Position numbers and translations under genes: made by a program. The notes under the pieces are model-generated. The model was given only the letters and a program-made list of their open reading frames with translations, was not told the DNA's origin and did no database searches. From the NCBI RefSeq assembly GCF_003478995.1, contig NZ_QUGI01000007.1:1-64000 (forward strand): a stretch of 64,000 bases of DNA, given 5' to 3'. This document shows, in pieces, positions 33,650 through 43,051 of this stretch (its first letter is position 1; every line of letters begins with the position of its first letter). This DNA comes from Pseudoflavonifractor sp. AF19-9AC (lineage in GTDB: Bacteria > Bacillota > Clostridia > Oscillospirales > Oscillospiraceae).

Positions 33650-34222
33650 TCACTGCTGCTCGTTCAGACTGGCCAGCACGTACATCATCATATGATCCAG
33701 AATCATATGTACGTCCTCCACAATCTGCATGTTGTCGATGTTGACATGGACCGCATGCTCGGCCTCCTGCAGAAGCTTGCCGCCGCTGTAGCCCACCAGG
33801 GCCACGGTTTTGGCTCCGTGCTCCCGGGCATACCGGATGGCGCGGACCACATTCTCCGAATTGCCGCTGCCCGAGATGCCGATGACCAGGTCGCCCTGGT
33901 GGAGCTTGGCCTTCAGGGGGATGACAAACACGTCGTCGTAGCTGATGTCGTTGGCGATGGCCGTCATCAGCGGTGTGTTGTCGCTGAGGCACTCAAAGTC
34001 ATACTTGACCTCCTGGTTCAGGCTCACGCCCTTGCAGAAGTCGCAGACAAAGTGGGAGGCGGTGGCGGCGCTGCCACCGTTTCCGCAGATGAAGATGCGC
34101 TTGTGGTTCTGCCGGGCCTCCTCCATCAGATTCATAAGGGTGCTGACAGAGTCCAGATCCAGCTGGGCCAAAATTTTCTGCTCCGTTTCCAGATAGTCCC
34201 GGAGCTGTGGAACATAATTCAT
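33650..34222 (-). CDS. SIS-domain isomerase, GmhA-like
   Basis: 190-residue sugar-phosphate isomerase fold of the sedoheptulose-7-phosphate isomerase group. Sugar-phosphate loops are CGNGGSAATASHF (about 46-58) and GISGSGNSENVV (about 112-123). Its ATG overlaps the TGA of the PfkB gene by 4 bp, indicating coupled translation. With the kinase and HAD genes it mirrors the GmhA-HldA-GmhB order of steps of heptose activation, but no nucleotidyltransferase is present, so a catabolic ketose/aldose-phosphate isomerase is equally likely. Confidence 0.8.
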   Translation of the reverse strand: MNYVPQLRDYLETEQKILAQLDLDSVSTLMNLMEEARQNHKRIFICGNGGSAATASHFVCDFCKGVSLNQEVKYDFECLSDNTPLMTAIANDISYDDVFVIPLKAKLHQGDLVIGISGSGNSENVVRAIRYAREHGAKTVALVGYSGGKLLQEAEHAVHVNIDNMQIVEDVHMILDHMMMYVLASLNEQQ

Positions 34223-35259
34223 ACTGATTTCCCCTCCTGATAAATCCGCAGCCGCTCCACCACCTGGGGCACGCTGGCCGAGCCGGTGACGCCCAGCTGC
34301 TGTATGGTAATGGAGGAGATGCAGCAGCCCAGGGCGGCGGCCTCCTCCTCGGTCAGGCCCAGGGTGAGCCCCAGCACAATTCCGGCACTGGAGGCGTCCC
34401 CCGCCCCCACGATGTCGATGGGGCCGGTGACGTGGACCGCAGGCACGGAAATGGCTGCCTCGTCCTGAAGCACCAGCATGCCCTGGCTGCCCCGGGTGAC
34501 AAAGAAGGTGTTGCCCGTCCGGCTGCGCAGAAGCTGAGCCTGCCGGAGCAGGGCCTGAGGATCCTCCGGGGAGCCCGCCTCCTCCGGTGCCGAGGCCATC
34601 AGCTCCAGGTTGTTGCACTTGACAATCATATTCCGGAACTCACCGGAGAAGGCCCGGGAGTCCACATAGAAAATTTTCTCCGGGTGGGCCTGGGCCAGCT
34701 CGTTGAGCCGGTCCCGCACATAGTCGGTGATAACCCCCAGATTCCGCTGGCAGAACTGGTCGATGAGGATGACCGCGTCCGCCTCCCCAAGCCGCTCCTC
34801 CAGCCGCTCCAGGAGCCGCTGCTGCAGCTCCATGGACGGAGGGGCGAAATTGCGGAAGTCCAGCCGGTTCATCTCCTGCCAGCTGCCGTCGGGCTGCAGG
34901 CGCATGGGCTTGGTGTAGGTGCAGGTGCACAGCTCCCTGGTGCGCACCATGGAGGCGGTGTCCGCCCCCACGGCGTCCAGGCAGCGCTGCAGCTCGTACC
35001 CCTCACCGTCCTCGCCCATGAGGCCGATGGAGATGACCTGGGCCCCCAGGGCCCGTAGGTTGTTGGTAATGGTACCGCCGCAGCCGGCGTACATCCGCTT
35101 CTCATGGACCTGGTAGGCGGTGAGGCCGGTCTCCACCGAGGGCTCATCCCGGGCCGGGTCAATGTAGAGGTATTTGTCCAGGGTGTAGTCCCCGAACACC
35201 ACAATCCGGGCTTGTCCGGTGCCCGCCAGGGCGCGGATGATGTTTTCCCCGTCGATCAT
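34219..35259 (-). CDS. PfkB-family carbohydrate kinase, HldE/RfaE1-like
   Basis: ATP-dependent sugar kinase, 346 residues of ribokinase fold. VFGDYTLDKY at 20-29 is the substrate-side start, CGGTITNNLRALGAQV is the glycine-rich lid block, and GAGDASSAGIVLGL (about 288-301) contains the catalytic Asp. The opening resembles heptose-7-phosphate kinases. It overlaps both neighbours by 4 bp, so the end of the locus is tightly translationally coupled. Exact sugar unknown. Confidence 0.85.
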   Translation of the reverse strand: MIDGENIIRALAGTGQARIVVFGDYTLDKYLYIDPARDEPSVETGLTAYQVHEKRMYAGCGGTITNNLRALGAQVISIGLMGEDGEGYELQRCLDAVGADTASMVRTRELCTCTYTKPMRLQPDGSWQEMNRLDFRNFAPPSMELQQRLLERLEERLGEADAVILIDQFCQRNLGVITDYVRDRLNELAQAHPEKIFYVDSRAFSGEFRNMIVKCNNLELMASAPEEAGSPEDPQALLRQAQLLRSRTGNTFFVTRGSQGMLVLQDEAAISVPAVHVTGPIDIVGAGDASSAGIVLGLTLGLTEEEAAALGCCISSITIQQLGVTGSASVPQVVERLRIYQEGKSV

Positions 35260-36245
35260 AGGCTGCGCCCCTCGTCGGCCGCAAACACCGCCTTGGCCAG
35301 GTTGGGCACCGTACAGCGGTGCTCGCCCCGGACGTAGTGGCTGATGCCGCCGTCGGCCACGGTGCGGGCCAGAATGGTCTTCCAGGGCCGGAAGTAGTAG
35401 CGGGGATCGCTCTTGGGCGGGGTGGCCTGGTAGCCGTCGCTGTCGTCGATGGGCTGCAGGTCAAAGACCGCCGTGTGGAAGTGACAGATTTCCTCCCCCT
35501 CCTGCTTGGCCACGTTCCGGGCCATGGCCAGGGCCTTGAGGTAGACCTCCGGGCCCGCCACGGCGGAGCCGAAGTCCAGGAAGACGCCGTGCTCCAGGCG
35601 GGTGACGCTCTGGGCGTAGACCAGGAAGTCGGTGTAGGAGCAGGCACCCATGGCCGCGCCGTCGCAGTTGGGGTGCTCGTGAATGATGTCGTTGCCCACG
35701 CCCACGTGGACGGTGACGGGGACGCCCAGGTGGTAGCCCATGGCCAGCACGCTGGACTCCCGGTAGGGGAAGTTGTTCTCCCAGATGTAACGGCCCAGGG
35801 CCTCGCCCCAGCCGATGCCCTCCTTGGCACCCTGGACAATGATGTCATTGATGAGGCCGGTCTCATTCCAGAGGCCGAACTGTCCCTCGCTGATGTACTT
35901 GGCCACGCTCTCGCAGGTGTGGCCGATCATGGCCAGCTCAAAGTCGTGGATGGAGCCGGCGCCGTTGGTGGCAAAGTGGGTGACAAGCCCCCGCTTCATC
36001 AGCTCAATCATGTAAAGAGCGTTGCCCGTGCGGATTACGTGGGCCCCGTACATCATCAGCACGGTGGCGTCGTAGGTGCGCCGGGCCTCCACAATGGCCT
36101 GGGCCAGCTCGGGCAGCGCGGGGTGGGAAAACTCCGGGGCCGGGTCGGCGGGGTTCAGCAGAACCTTTTGAAGATCCACGTCGTGAATCCGCTGCTCCAG
36201 GGGCAGCAGATTGAGCTTGGAGCGGTCAAACTGCGGATACGGCAT
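35256..36245 (-). CDS. Deoxyhypusine-synthase-like conserved protein
   Basis: 329-residue protein of uncertain function. A Rossmann-like core shows MMYGAHVIRTGN, THFATNGAGSIHDFE, SVAKYISEGQFG, and VTVHVGVGNDIIHEHP, an arrangement that reminds me of the bacterial deoxyhypusine-synthase-like family, though the WGK catalytic-Lys block of true deoxyhypusine synthase is not visible at the C-terminus. It is inside a sugar-use locus, overlapping the HAD gene by 20 bp and the PfkB gene by 4 bp, so it more likely acts on a sugar or sugar acid. Start chosen from a GGGAGGG box. Confidence 0.5.
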   Translation of the reverse strand: MPYPQFDRSKLNLLPLEQRIHDVDLQKVLLNPADPAPEFSHPALPELAQAIVEARRTYDATVLMMYGAHVIRTGNALYMIELMKRGLVTHFATNGAGSIHDFELAMIGHTCESVAKYISEGQFGLWNETGLINDIIVQGAKEGIGWGEALGRYIWENNFPYRESSVLAMGYHLGVPVTVHVGVGNDIIHEHPNCDGAAMGACSYTDFLVYAQSVTRLEHGVFLDFGSAVAGPEVYLKALAMARNVAKQEGEEICHFHTAVFDLQPIDDSDGYQATPPKSDPRYYFRPWKTILARTVADGGISHYVRGEHRCTVPNLAKAVFAADEGRSL

Positions 36246-37083
36246 GACAATCCCTCCCAATGGCTTCATAAAGCTCCTGGCCCGCACGGAAATCGGGGAT
36301 GATGGCGTTGGCGCCCGCCGCGATGAGGCGGCTGCGCTTCCAGTCGTTGATCCCCTGGCGGGTCTCCTCGTTGGTGGCGGCGCCGATGGCCAGACCGCCC
36401 AGGTTGGCCACCAGCTCTACCTCCACATAGCCGTCCCCGAAGGAGACCAGCTCCCGGGGCTTGATGTGTTCCTTTTCCAGCATGTCCCGGATGACCAGCT
36501 CCTTGGAGCAGGTGGTGACGGCGTCGTGGGCGCCGTGGATGCCGCCCTCAAACACGCCGTCCAGCCCCAGCAGATGGGCCTCGTAGAGTACGTCGGCCTC
36601 GTCGGTGCCGCTGGCCAGATAGCAGCGCACGCCGTGCTGCTGCAGAAGGTCGATGAAGGGGCGCACGCCGGGCACCAGATAGTCCTCCGGCCGGGCCGCT
36701 CCCGATTCCAGGGCCTGCTTCCGGCTGTGGATGCGCTCCTCCAGCCGGCGCAGGTACTCCTGCTTATACACCAGCGGGTCCCGTTCCGGCCCGCCCCGCT
36801 TCATGACTTCCTCATTGAGGCGGATGCATTGGAAAATGGTCTGTTTTCCCGTGAGGGTGTCCACAAAGTCCCGCACGCAGGTGAGAATCTGCTGGGGATC
36901 CTCCTCCGGAGCTGCCTCCTGGAGGACCTGGGCAAAGTAGGGGATCATAATGTCCTGCCAGCCCTCCCGGATGAGGCTGATGGTACCGTCAAAGTCAAAC
37001 AGAGCATAGCGGATGTCGAAGTCTTTCCAGGGCCGGATAATTTCCACCTGGGACGACGTATTGTGCATGGGAATGTCCTCCAA
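36226..37083 (-). CDS. HAD-superfamily phosphatase
   Basis: Phosphosugar phosphatase or phosphomutase candidate, 285 residues. HAD motif I is FDFDGTISL (nucleophile Asp near 29), motif II is YLASGTDEAD, motif III Lys is likely in the KELVIRDML segment, and motif IV is FGDGYVEVE. A helical cap lies between motifs I and II. It starts 3 bp after the isomerase/epimerase gene stop and runs into the next gene. Substrate would be a phosphorylated intermediate of the locus. Confidence 0.82.
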   Translation of the reverse strand: MEDIPMHNTSSQVEIIRPWKDFDIRYALFDFDGTISLIREGWQDIMIPYFAQVLQEAAPEEDPQQILTCVRDFVDTLTGKQTIFQCIRLNEEVMKRGGPERDPLVYKQEYLRRLEERIHSRKQALESGAARPEDYLVPGVRPFIDLLQQHGVRCYLASGTDEADVLYEAHLLGLDGVFEGGIHGAHDAVTTCSKELVIRDMLEKEHIKPRELVSFGDGYVEVELVANLGGLAIGAATNEETRQGINDWKRSRLIAAGANAIIPDFRAGQELYEAIGRDCHAVSAV

Positions 37084-37086
37084 TTC

Positions 37087-38073
37087 TCAGTCGGTCTTCA
37101 GGGCAGAGTCAAAGGCTACGTCCGAGGGGGCGAAGTCCGCGCGCTTGGTAAACTCATAGGCCTCCTTGGCGCCGAACATGCGCTCCATGCCCGAGTCCTC
37201 CCACTCCACGGAGAGGGGACCCTGGTAGCCCATGGCGTTGAGCTCCCGGATGATGCCGTCAAAGTCCACGTCGCCGTGGCCCAGGGAGACGAAGTTCCAG
37301 CCCCGGCGCAGGTCGCCGAACTCGATGTGGCTGCCCAGGATGCCCGCCCGGCCGTCCAGGCGCACCTTCACGTCCTTCATATGGACGTGGTAGATCCGGT
37401 CGGCAAAGTCACGCAGGAACAGACAGGGATCCATGCCCTGCCATACCAGGTGGGAGGGGTCGAAGTTGATGCCCAGGGTGGGCCGGCGGTCGAAGGTGGC
37501 CAGCAGCTTCTGGGTGCTGTAATAGTCGAAGGCGATCTCGGTGGGGTGGACCTCCAGGGCGAACCTTACATCGCACCGGTCGAACTCGTCGAAGATGGGG
37601 GTCCACAGCTCCTTGATGCGGCCGAAGCCGTCGTCAATCATCTGCTGGGAGGTCTGGGGGAAGGAGTACCAGTAGGGCCAGATGGGGGAGCCGGTGAAGC
37701 CGGTGACAATGTGGACGCCCATCATCCGGGCGGCCTGGGCCACGGCCATCATCTCGTCAACGGCCCACTTGCGGATCTCCTCCGGCTTGCCCGACAGGCG
37801 GGTGGGGGCGAAGTTGTCCAGGCGGGGGTCCCAGTTGTCCCCCACGCACTGGCCGGCCAGATGGGCCCCCAGGGCCCACACCTTCAGGTTGTTTTTGGCC
37901 AGGTTTTCCTGAATGGAATCCCGGTAGGCGCCGTCCGACAGATAGCGGTGGGCGTCCAGGTGGGTGTGGCAGGCGATCTCCAGTCCGTCGTAGCCGATGC
38001 CGCCCATGATGGAGCAGAGCTTGTCAAAGGGCAAATCGCCGTACTGGCCGGTGGTAATGGTAATGGGTCTCAT
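37087..38073 (-). CDS. Sugar phosphate isomerase/epimerase (IolE/hydroxypyruvate isomerase-like)
   Basis: 328-residue xylose-isomerase-like TIM barrel. Metal-ligand pattern of the AP-endonuclease-2 superfamily: DGLEIACHTH near 30, ALEVHPTEIAFD with the Glu ligand near 180, NFDPSHLVW (Asp/His), HMKDVK, and a final SVEWED. Neighbouring Gfo/Idh oxidoreductase is the usual partner for ketose epimerisation or inositol-type catabolism. 13 bp from that gene. Confidence 0.85.
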   Translation of the reverse strand: MRPITITTGQYGDLPFDKLCSIMGGIGYDGLEIACHTHLDAHRYLSDGAYRDSIQENLAKNNLKVWALGAHLAGQCVGDNWDPRLDNFAPTRLSGKPEEIRKWAVDEMMAVAQAARMMGVHIVTGFTGSPIWPYWYSFPQTSQQMIDDGFGRIKELWTPIFDEFDRCDVRFALEVHPTEIAFDYYSTQKLLATFDRRPTLGINFDPSHLVWQGMDPCLFLRDFADRIYHVHMKDVKVRLDGRAGILGSHIEFGDLRRGWNFVSLGHGDVDFDGIIRELNAMGYQGPLSVEWEDSGMERMFGAKEAYEFTKRADFAPSDVAFDSALKTD

Positions 38074-38086
38074 TGGAACAGCCTCC

Positions 38087-39124
38087 TTATTTCACCAGCT
38101 CCGCCTGGCCGCTCTCGCTGGAGCGCTGGTTGGCGAAGATGACCTTCATGGCGTGCAGGGCGCTCTCCCCGCTGATCATGGGCTGGTGGTCGTTGACCAC
38201 CGCGTCCACAAAGGCGTCGATGATGCCGGTAGAGGTGCGGCCGCCGCTGGTCTGCTCCTTGTTGGAGGTGAGCTGGTCCAGCTGGTAGGGCACCACGGTG
38301 CCGTCCTTCTTCTCCACGATGAGGGAGTAGGTGGGGTCGTCATACATGCGCATCACGCCGTTCTGGCAGTAGAGCTTGGTGGAGTTGTCCTCAGCGCCGT
38401 AGTTGGTCCAGCTGACGTGCATGGTGCCCACGGCCCCGGTCTCCAGGGTGTAGAGGGCGATGGCGTTGTCATCCACGTCCACCAGACGGCCGTCGGGGTA
38501 GCGCTTATCCACGGTGGCCAGGGTGGCGGAGGTTTTCACGATCTTTTTGCCGGTGAGGTAGTAGAGCAGGTCGGTCTTGTGTACGCCCAGATCCGCCATG
38601 ACGCCAAACTGAGCGGTCTTCTTGTCGAAGAACCAGGAGTTGGCCTGGCCGGTCCAGCCCTCGGGGCCGGGGTGGGAGAAGTGGGTCTCAAAGGTGAGAA
38701 CCTCGCCCATCTCGCCGCTGTCCAGAATCTCCTTAGCCTTCACATGGGCCTTGGCCAGACGTTGGTTGAGACCGATCATCAGGTACTTGCCGGCCTCACG
38801 GGCGGCCTCCACCATGGCCTCGCAGTCCTCCTCGGTGGTGGCCATGGGCTTTTCGCACAGCACGTGCTTGCCTGCCTTCAGGGCCTGGATGCTGATGGCG
38901 GCATGGAACCGGTTTGCCACACACACGCTGACCGCGTCCACGTCACTGGCCAGCAACTCCTCCACCGAGGCGAAGGCTTTCCCGCCGTACTCCTTGGCCA
39001 GAGCCTGGGCCTTTTCCGGCACCACGTCGTAAAAGCCAGCAATTTCACAGTGAGGATTCTCGTGGTACTCAGGGGCGTGGCGGACCTCGGTGATCTTGCC
39101 GCAGCCGATAATTCCTACTTTCAT
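38087..39124 (-). CDS. Gfo/Idh/MocA-family oxidoreductase
   Basis: NAD(P)-dependent sugar or polyol dehydrogenase, 345 residues: Rossmann GIIGCGKI (4-11), AVSVCVANRFHA, and CEKPMATT with the catalytic Lys (about 95), then the alpha/beta substrate domain. It likely oxidises the imported compound or its epimer. Start from a GGAGG box rather than an upstream in-frame Met. Preceded by the permease gene on the same strand with a 93-bp gap. Confidence 0.9.
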   Translation of the reverse strand: MKVGIIGCGKITEVRHAPEYHENPHCEIAGFYDVVPEKAQALAKEYGGKAFASVEELLASDVDAVSVCVANRFHAAISIQALKAGKHVLCEKPMATTEEDCEAMVEAAREAGKYLMIGLNQRLAKAHVKAKEILDSGEMGEVLTFETHFSHPGPEGWTGQANSWFFDKKTAQFGVMADLGVHKTDLLYYLTGKKIVKTSATLATVDKRYPDGRLVDVDDNAIALYTLETGAVGTMHVSWTNYGAEDNSTKLYCQNGVMRMYDDPTYSLIVEKKDGTVVPYQLDQLTSNKEQTSGGRTSTGIIDAFVDAVVNDHQPMISGESALHAMKVIFANQRSSESGQAELVK

Positions 39125-39217
39125 AATAACCTCCATTTCCCGCCGGACCGTGTCCGGCAACGGTAGATTCCAACCGTCTGGCCCCGGCTTTTGTCCGGGG
39201 CCAGACGCTGCGTTTAT

Positions 39218-40210
39218 TTAGTGGCGCTTGTTCTGGAAGTTCTGCATGAGAACGGCCAGGACGATGATGGCGGCGCTGATGGCACCGTTGAGGTAGGAGG
39301 AGACGTTGGCGGCGGTGAGGATGTTGCTGATGATCTTGAACATCAGAACGCCCAGGAAGGTGCCCATGATCTTACCGCGGCCGCCGCTCATGGAGGTACC
39401 GCCGATGGCCACGGCCGCGATGGCGTCCATCTCCCAGCTCATGGCGGCGGAGGCGGCAGCCACAGCGGTCATGCGGGAGGCATAGAGCAGGCTGGCCACG
39501 CCGCACATGGCGCCGGTGACCATATAGGTGATGATCTTCACGCCGTCCACGTTGATGCCGGATAGGCGGGCGGACTTCTCGTTGCTGCCCACGGCGAAGA
39601 TGTGCTTGCCCAGCTTGGTCTTCTTCATGACGATGTCAAAGATGATGACCGCCGCAATGAAGATGATCATGAGGTAGGGAATCTTGAAGTTGGGACCCAG
39701 CTGGATGCCGCCCACGGCCAGCTGACGGAAGCGGTCGTAGATGGACTTATCCACGGTGAAGGGGCCGGCGGCGCCGTAGTAGTTGATGATGGCGCGGCAG
39801 GCGCTCATGCTGGCCAGGGTAGCTACCATGGCGGGCATGCCGCCCTTGGTGACCAGCAGGCCGTTGACGGCGCCGATGGCCAGGCCGAAGGCCACGCAGA
39901 ACAGCAGCATGAGAAAGATGCTACCCGTGGCGTTCAGGGCCCAGATGCCGAAGCCGCCGATGATAGCCACCTGGGAGCCCACGGAGATGTCGATGAGGCC
40001 GGCGCCAATGACCATGGTCATGCCCAGTGCGATGAGGCCAATCATGCTGCCCTGAACGAAGAGGTTGGAAATGTTGCTCCAGGTAAAGAAGTTCTTGTTG
40101 ACGCAGGCGCCGATGATGACCAGCAGGATGAAGGACAGTACAAAGCTGTACTCCCGGGTCAGCGCACGGCCCAGGCTCTTTGCGGTGTCAGCATTCAGTC
40201 GTTTTTCCAT
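39218..40210 (-). CDS. Sugar ABC transporter permease, RbsC-like
   Basis: Inner-membrane permease, 330 residues with eight to ten hydrophobic segments. Family blocks: IGLIALGMTMVIGAGLIDISVGS, GAVNGLLVTKGGMPAMVATL, TKLGKHIFAVGSNEKSARLSGINVD (coupling region) and AIGGTSMSGGRGK. Overlaps the end of the ATPase gene by 23 bp. Forms the homodimeric pore of a ribose/galactose-type importer. Confidence 0.93.
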   Translation of the reverse strand: MEKRLNADTAKSLGRALTREYSFVLSFILLVIIGACVNKNFFTWSNISNLFVQGSMIGLIALGMTMVIGAGLIDISVGSQVAIIGGFGIWALNATGSIFLMLLFCVAFGLAIGAVNGLLVTKGGMPAMVATLASMSACRAIINYYGAAGPFTVDKSIYDRFRQLAVGGIQLGPNFKIPYLMIIFIAAVIIFDIVMKKTKLGKHIFAVGSNEKSARLSGINVDGVKIITYMVTGAMCGVASLLYASRMTAVAAASAAMSWEMDAIAAVAIGGTSMSGGRGKIMGTFLGVLMFKIISNILTAANVSSYLNGAISAAIIVLAVLMQNFQNKRH

Positions 40211-41717
40211 CTTTCAGACCCTCCAAATTCGCTCCGGTGGAGTAATACATAATGTTTTTCTCGGTCAAGTCCTCCCGGCTTAGCCGGGCGTTGCACATGC
40301 CCTTGTAGAGGACAATGCAGGAGTCGGCCACATTCCGAATCTCCGGAAACTCCGCGCTGAACATGATGATGGCCTTGCCGGCCTCGGCCAGACGGAGAAT
40401 CAGGTGATAAATTTCGAATTTTGTACCCACGTCGATGCCCTGGGTGGGATTGTCCAGCAGGAGCACATCGGCGTCGGTCTCCAGCCACTTGCCCAGAATG
40501 ACCTTCTGCTGGTTGCCGCCGGACAGCGAGGTGATGGGGTTGCGGGAGTTGCTGACCTTGATGGCCATGGCCTTCTGCTGCCGGTCAAAGCGCTGGCTCT
40601 CTTCCTTGGCACTGATAAAGGGCTTCTTGTGCAGGGCGTTTAAGTAACCCATGGACAGATTGTCCTGGACGGACAGGTCGTTGTGGATGCCGCGCTCGGG
40701 GCGGGAGCGAGGCACCATGCCCACCTTGTGGCGCATGAAGTAGCGCACCGAGCGGTCCCGGGCCTTGTTGGGCATGCGGGTTCCCTCCACATACACCTCG
40801 CCCGTGAAGGACTCCACGCCGAACAGAACATCCGCCAGGGTATCCCGGCCGGAGCCCTGAAGGCCGGTGACCGCCAGGATTTCGCCCCGGTGCAGCTCGA
40901 AGGACAGATCCTTCAGTACGCCGCTGGAGACGCCCCGCACCGACAGACACACCTCGTCGGTGGCCCGGCAGATGTGATTTTCAAACTCGTCCGCCTTCAG
41001 GTTGTGGCCGATCATCATCTCGGTGACCTGCTCCTCGTTGATGTCCTTGAAATTGCCGTGGGACACCAGCTTGCCGTCGCAGAGGATATAGTACACGTCG
41101 CAGATCTCAAACAGCTCGGGCATTTTGTGGGAGATGTAGATGAAGCTGACGCCCTCCTCCTTGAGCTGCCGCATGATTTCAAACAAATTTTCAATTTCCG
41201 CCGTGGCCAAAGCCGTGGAAGGCTCATCCATGATGATGAGCTCTGAACGGAACAGCAGGGCCCGGCCGATCTCAACCATCTGCTTCTCCGCCGCGGAGAG
41301 CTGTTCCACGACGGTGTTGGGATCGATGTCAACCTTCATGCGCCGGAAGACCTCCCGGCACTTTTCCATCATGGTTGCTTTGTTGAGAAATACCGCGTTT
41401 TTGGAAATCTCGTTTCCAAGGAACATATTTTCATAGACCCGCAGGTCGTTGCACAGATTCAATTCCTGGTGGATAAAGCGGATACCGCATTGGTCGGCGG
41501 TACGCACGCCTTTCATAACCGTTTCGTTCCCATTGATCAGGATCTTGCCGGAGACGGGGGAATACACACCGGCGAGCACGTTCATCAATGTGGATTTTCC
41601 CGCGCCGTTTTCACCCAGCAGACCCACAATTTGCCCGGGCTCCACGGTGAGATCCACATTGTCCACCGCGCGAACCGGTCCAAATTCCATTACAATGTTT
41701 TTCATCTCTAACCGCAT
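40188..41717 (-). CDS. Sugar ABC transporter ATPase (two-domain, RbsA/MglA-like)
   Basis: Fused double nucleotide-binding protein of 509 residues. Domain 1 has Walker A GENGAGKST, signature LSAAEKQ and Walker B LIIMDEPSTAL. Domain 2 has the usual degenerate loop GLQGSGRDTL lacking the Walker Lys, with signature LSGGNQQKV and LLLDNPTQGIDVG. Drives import of the binding protein's sugar. The start at MRLEMKN has a ribosome site; eight upstream in-frame codons do not. Confidence 0.93.
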   Translation of the reverse strand: MRLEMKNIVMEFGPVRAVDNVDLTVEPGQIVGLLGENGAGKSTLMNVLAGVYSPVSGKILINGNETVMKGVRTADQCGIRFIHQELNLCNDLRVYENMFLGNEISKNAVFLNKATMMEKCREVFRRMKVDIDPNTVVEQLSAAEKQMVEIGRALLFRSELIIMDEPSTALATAEIENLFEIMRQLKEEGVSFIYISHKMPELFEICDVYYILCDGKLVSHGNFKDINEEQVTEMMIGHNLKADEFENHICRATDEVCLSVRGVSSGVLKDLSFELHRGEILAVTGLQGSGRDTLADVLFGVESFTGEVYVEGTRMPNKARDRSVRYFMRHKVGMVPRSRPERGIHNDLSVQDNLSMGYLNALHKKPFISAKEESQRFDRQQKAMAIKVSNSRNPITSLSGGNQQKVILGKWLETDADVLLLDNPTQGIDVGTKFEIYHLILRLAEAGKAIIMFSAEFPEIRNVADSCIVLYKGMCNARLSREDLTEKNIMYYSTGANLEGLKDGKTTEC

Positions 41718-41863
41718 AGCAATGGTTCCTTTCCTCGACATCTTGTTCCGGCCCCCTGACAGGCGAGCCGGCTCTTCCCGCTTTTCGGCGGCCGGATGCA
41801 GACGGGGCCGGCTGACTTTCAGCCGGCCCCGTTGAATGGTTCATTCAGATATGGACAGAAGAC

Positions 41864-42973
41864 TTAGAAATCACCGATGGAGTAGCGCACGGCGTACTCA
41901 TCGCTGGCTCTGTACTGCTCGAAGTCATAGTCAGCGCCGCCGGCGTTGCTGATGGAGAAGGAGGGGATCAGATAGATGCCGTCGGTCTCAACAGCGGTGC
42001 CGCTGAAGGGCAGGCCCATGGCGGTCTCAGCGGTGAAGTCCACGCACTCACGGATGAAGGAGGGAGCGAAGAACCAAGTGACAAACTTCACGTCCAGCTT
42101 GGTGTTCTCAAACTTCTGCAGGGTATCCTCGCGGCCGCCCACGGAGGTGATCAGCTTCACGTTCAGCTGAGCGTTGCCGGTGTAGGCGTCCAGAGCGTTC
42201 ATCAGGCCGTCCACGATCTCGTCGTCATGGGTGACGATGAGGTCCAGAGACTCGATCTCTTCCTTGGTGTGGGCGTTGAGCCAGTTCTCCATCTGCTCCT
42301 GAGCTTCCTCGGTGGACCAGTTGGTCACGAAGGTCTCGTTGATCTGGTTGAACTTGTTGGCGTCAATGACCTCGTCCATACCGCCGGAGCGCTGGGAGGT
42401 AACGGTGGAGCTGTCGCCCACGAAGCGCAGGTAGTTGACCTGGTCGTCGTCAGCAAAGTAGGTGTTCAGGTACTCGCCCATCTCTTCGCCGATGCTGAAG
42501 TTGTCGCCCATCATCTGGCCCTTCAGACCCTCAAAGTCCTCAATGAGGCGGTCATAGACCACCAGGTCGATGCCGGCTTCCACGATGGTCTGAGCGGCGG
42601 AGCGGAGAGCCTCGCCCTCGGTGGGCCACAGCATGATGGCGTCGATGTCGCCGCCAGCGATCAGGTTGTCGATCTCAGTGATCTGAGCGGAGGCCTCAGC
42701 GCAGGACTTGACGACGATCTCCAGGTTGTCGTACTTCTCCATGAGAGCCTCAGCTTCCATTTCAGCGTGGCGGACGGACTCGCCAGTGAAGCCGTGGTCA
42801 CCGGACAGGATAACCAAACCAATCTTGTAGGAATCGCCGGAAGCGCCGGAACCGGAGCCAGCGGCAGAACCGGAACCAGCAGCGGAGCCGGAGCTGGAGC
42901 TGTTGTTGCCGCAGCCGGCCAGCAGGGACAGGGACAGGGCAAGACTCATGGCCAATGCTAAGAACTTTTTCAT
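41864..42973 (-). CDS. Sugar ABC transporter substrate-binding lipoprotein
   Basis: Surface receptor of the ribose-type importer, 369 residues. Lipoprotein signal peptide with lipobox LAGC (Cys21), a Ser/Gly linker (24-43), then a type 1 periplasmic-binding fold beginning YKIGLVILSGDHGFTGES. The usual DNLIAGGDIDAIMLWPTEGEAL segment marks the hinge-side site. First transport gene after the LacI regulator. The ligand is probably a sugar, polyol or glycoside. Confidence 0.9.
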   Translation of the reverse strand: MKKFLALAMSLALSLSLLAGCGNNSSSSGSAAGSGSAAGSGSGASGDSYKIGLVILSGDHGFTGESVRHAEMEAEALMEKYDNLEIVVKSCAEASAQITEIDNLIAGGDIDAIMLWPTEGEALRSAAQTIVEAGIDLVVYDRLIEDFEGLKGQMMGDNFSIGEEMGEYLNTYFADDDQVNYLRFVGDSSTVTSQRSGGMDEVIDANKFNQINETFVTNWSTEEAQEQMENWLNAHTKEEIESLDLIVTHDDEIVDGLMNALDAYTGNAQLNVKLITSVGGREDTLQKFENTKLDVKFVTWFFAPSFIRECVDFTAETAMGLPFSGTAVETDGIYLIPSFSISNAGGADYDFEQYRASDEYAVRYSIGDF

Positions 42974-42997
42974 GGTAATCCTCCTCATGATAAATAG

Positions 42998-43011
42998 TGC
43001 GGGTTTCCGCA
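42998..43011. promoter_or_regulatory. Palindrome ahead of the binding-protein gene
   Basis: TGCGG-AAAC-CCGCA dyad (on the minus strand) 25 bp before the binding-protein start and after the LacI gene. It could be an operator or a small mRNA hairpin; it does not match the two sites near the LacI promoter. Confidence 0.35.
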
Positions 43012-43051
43012 TTTATTTTACGGCCGCTCCCCGGCCGAAAAATACGCTATT

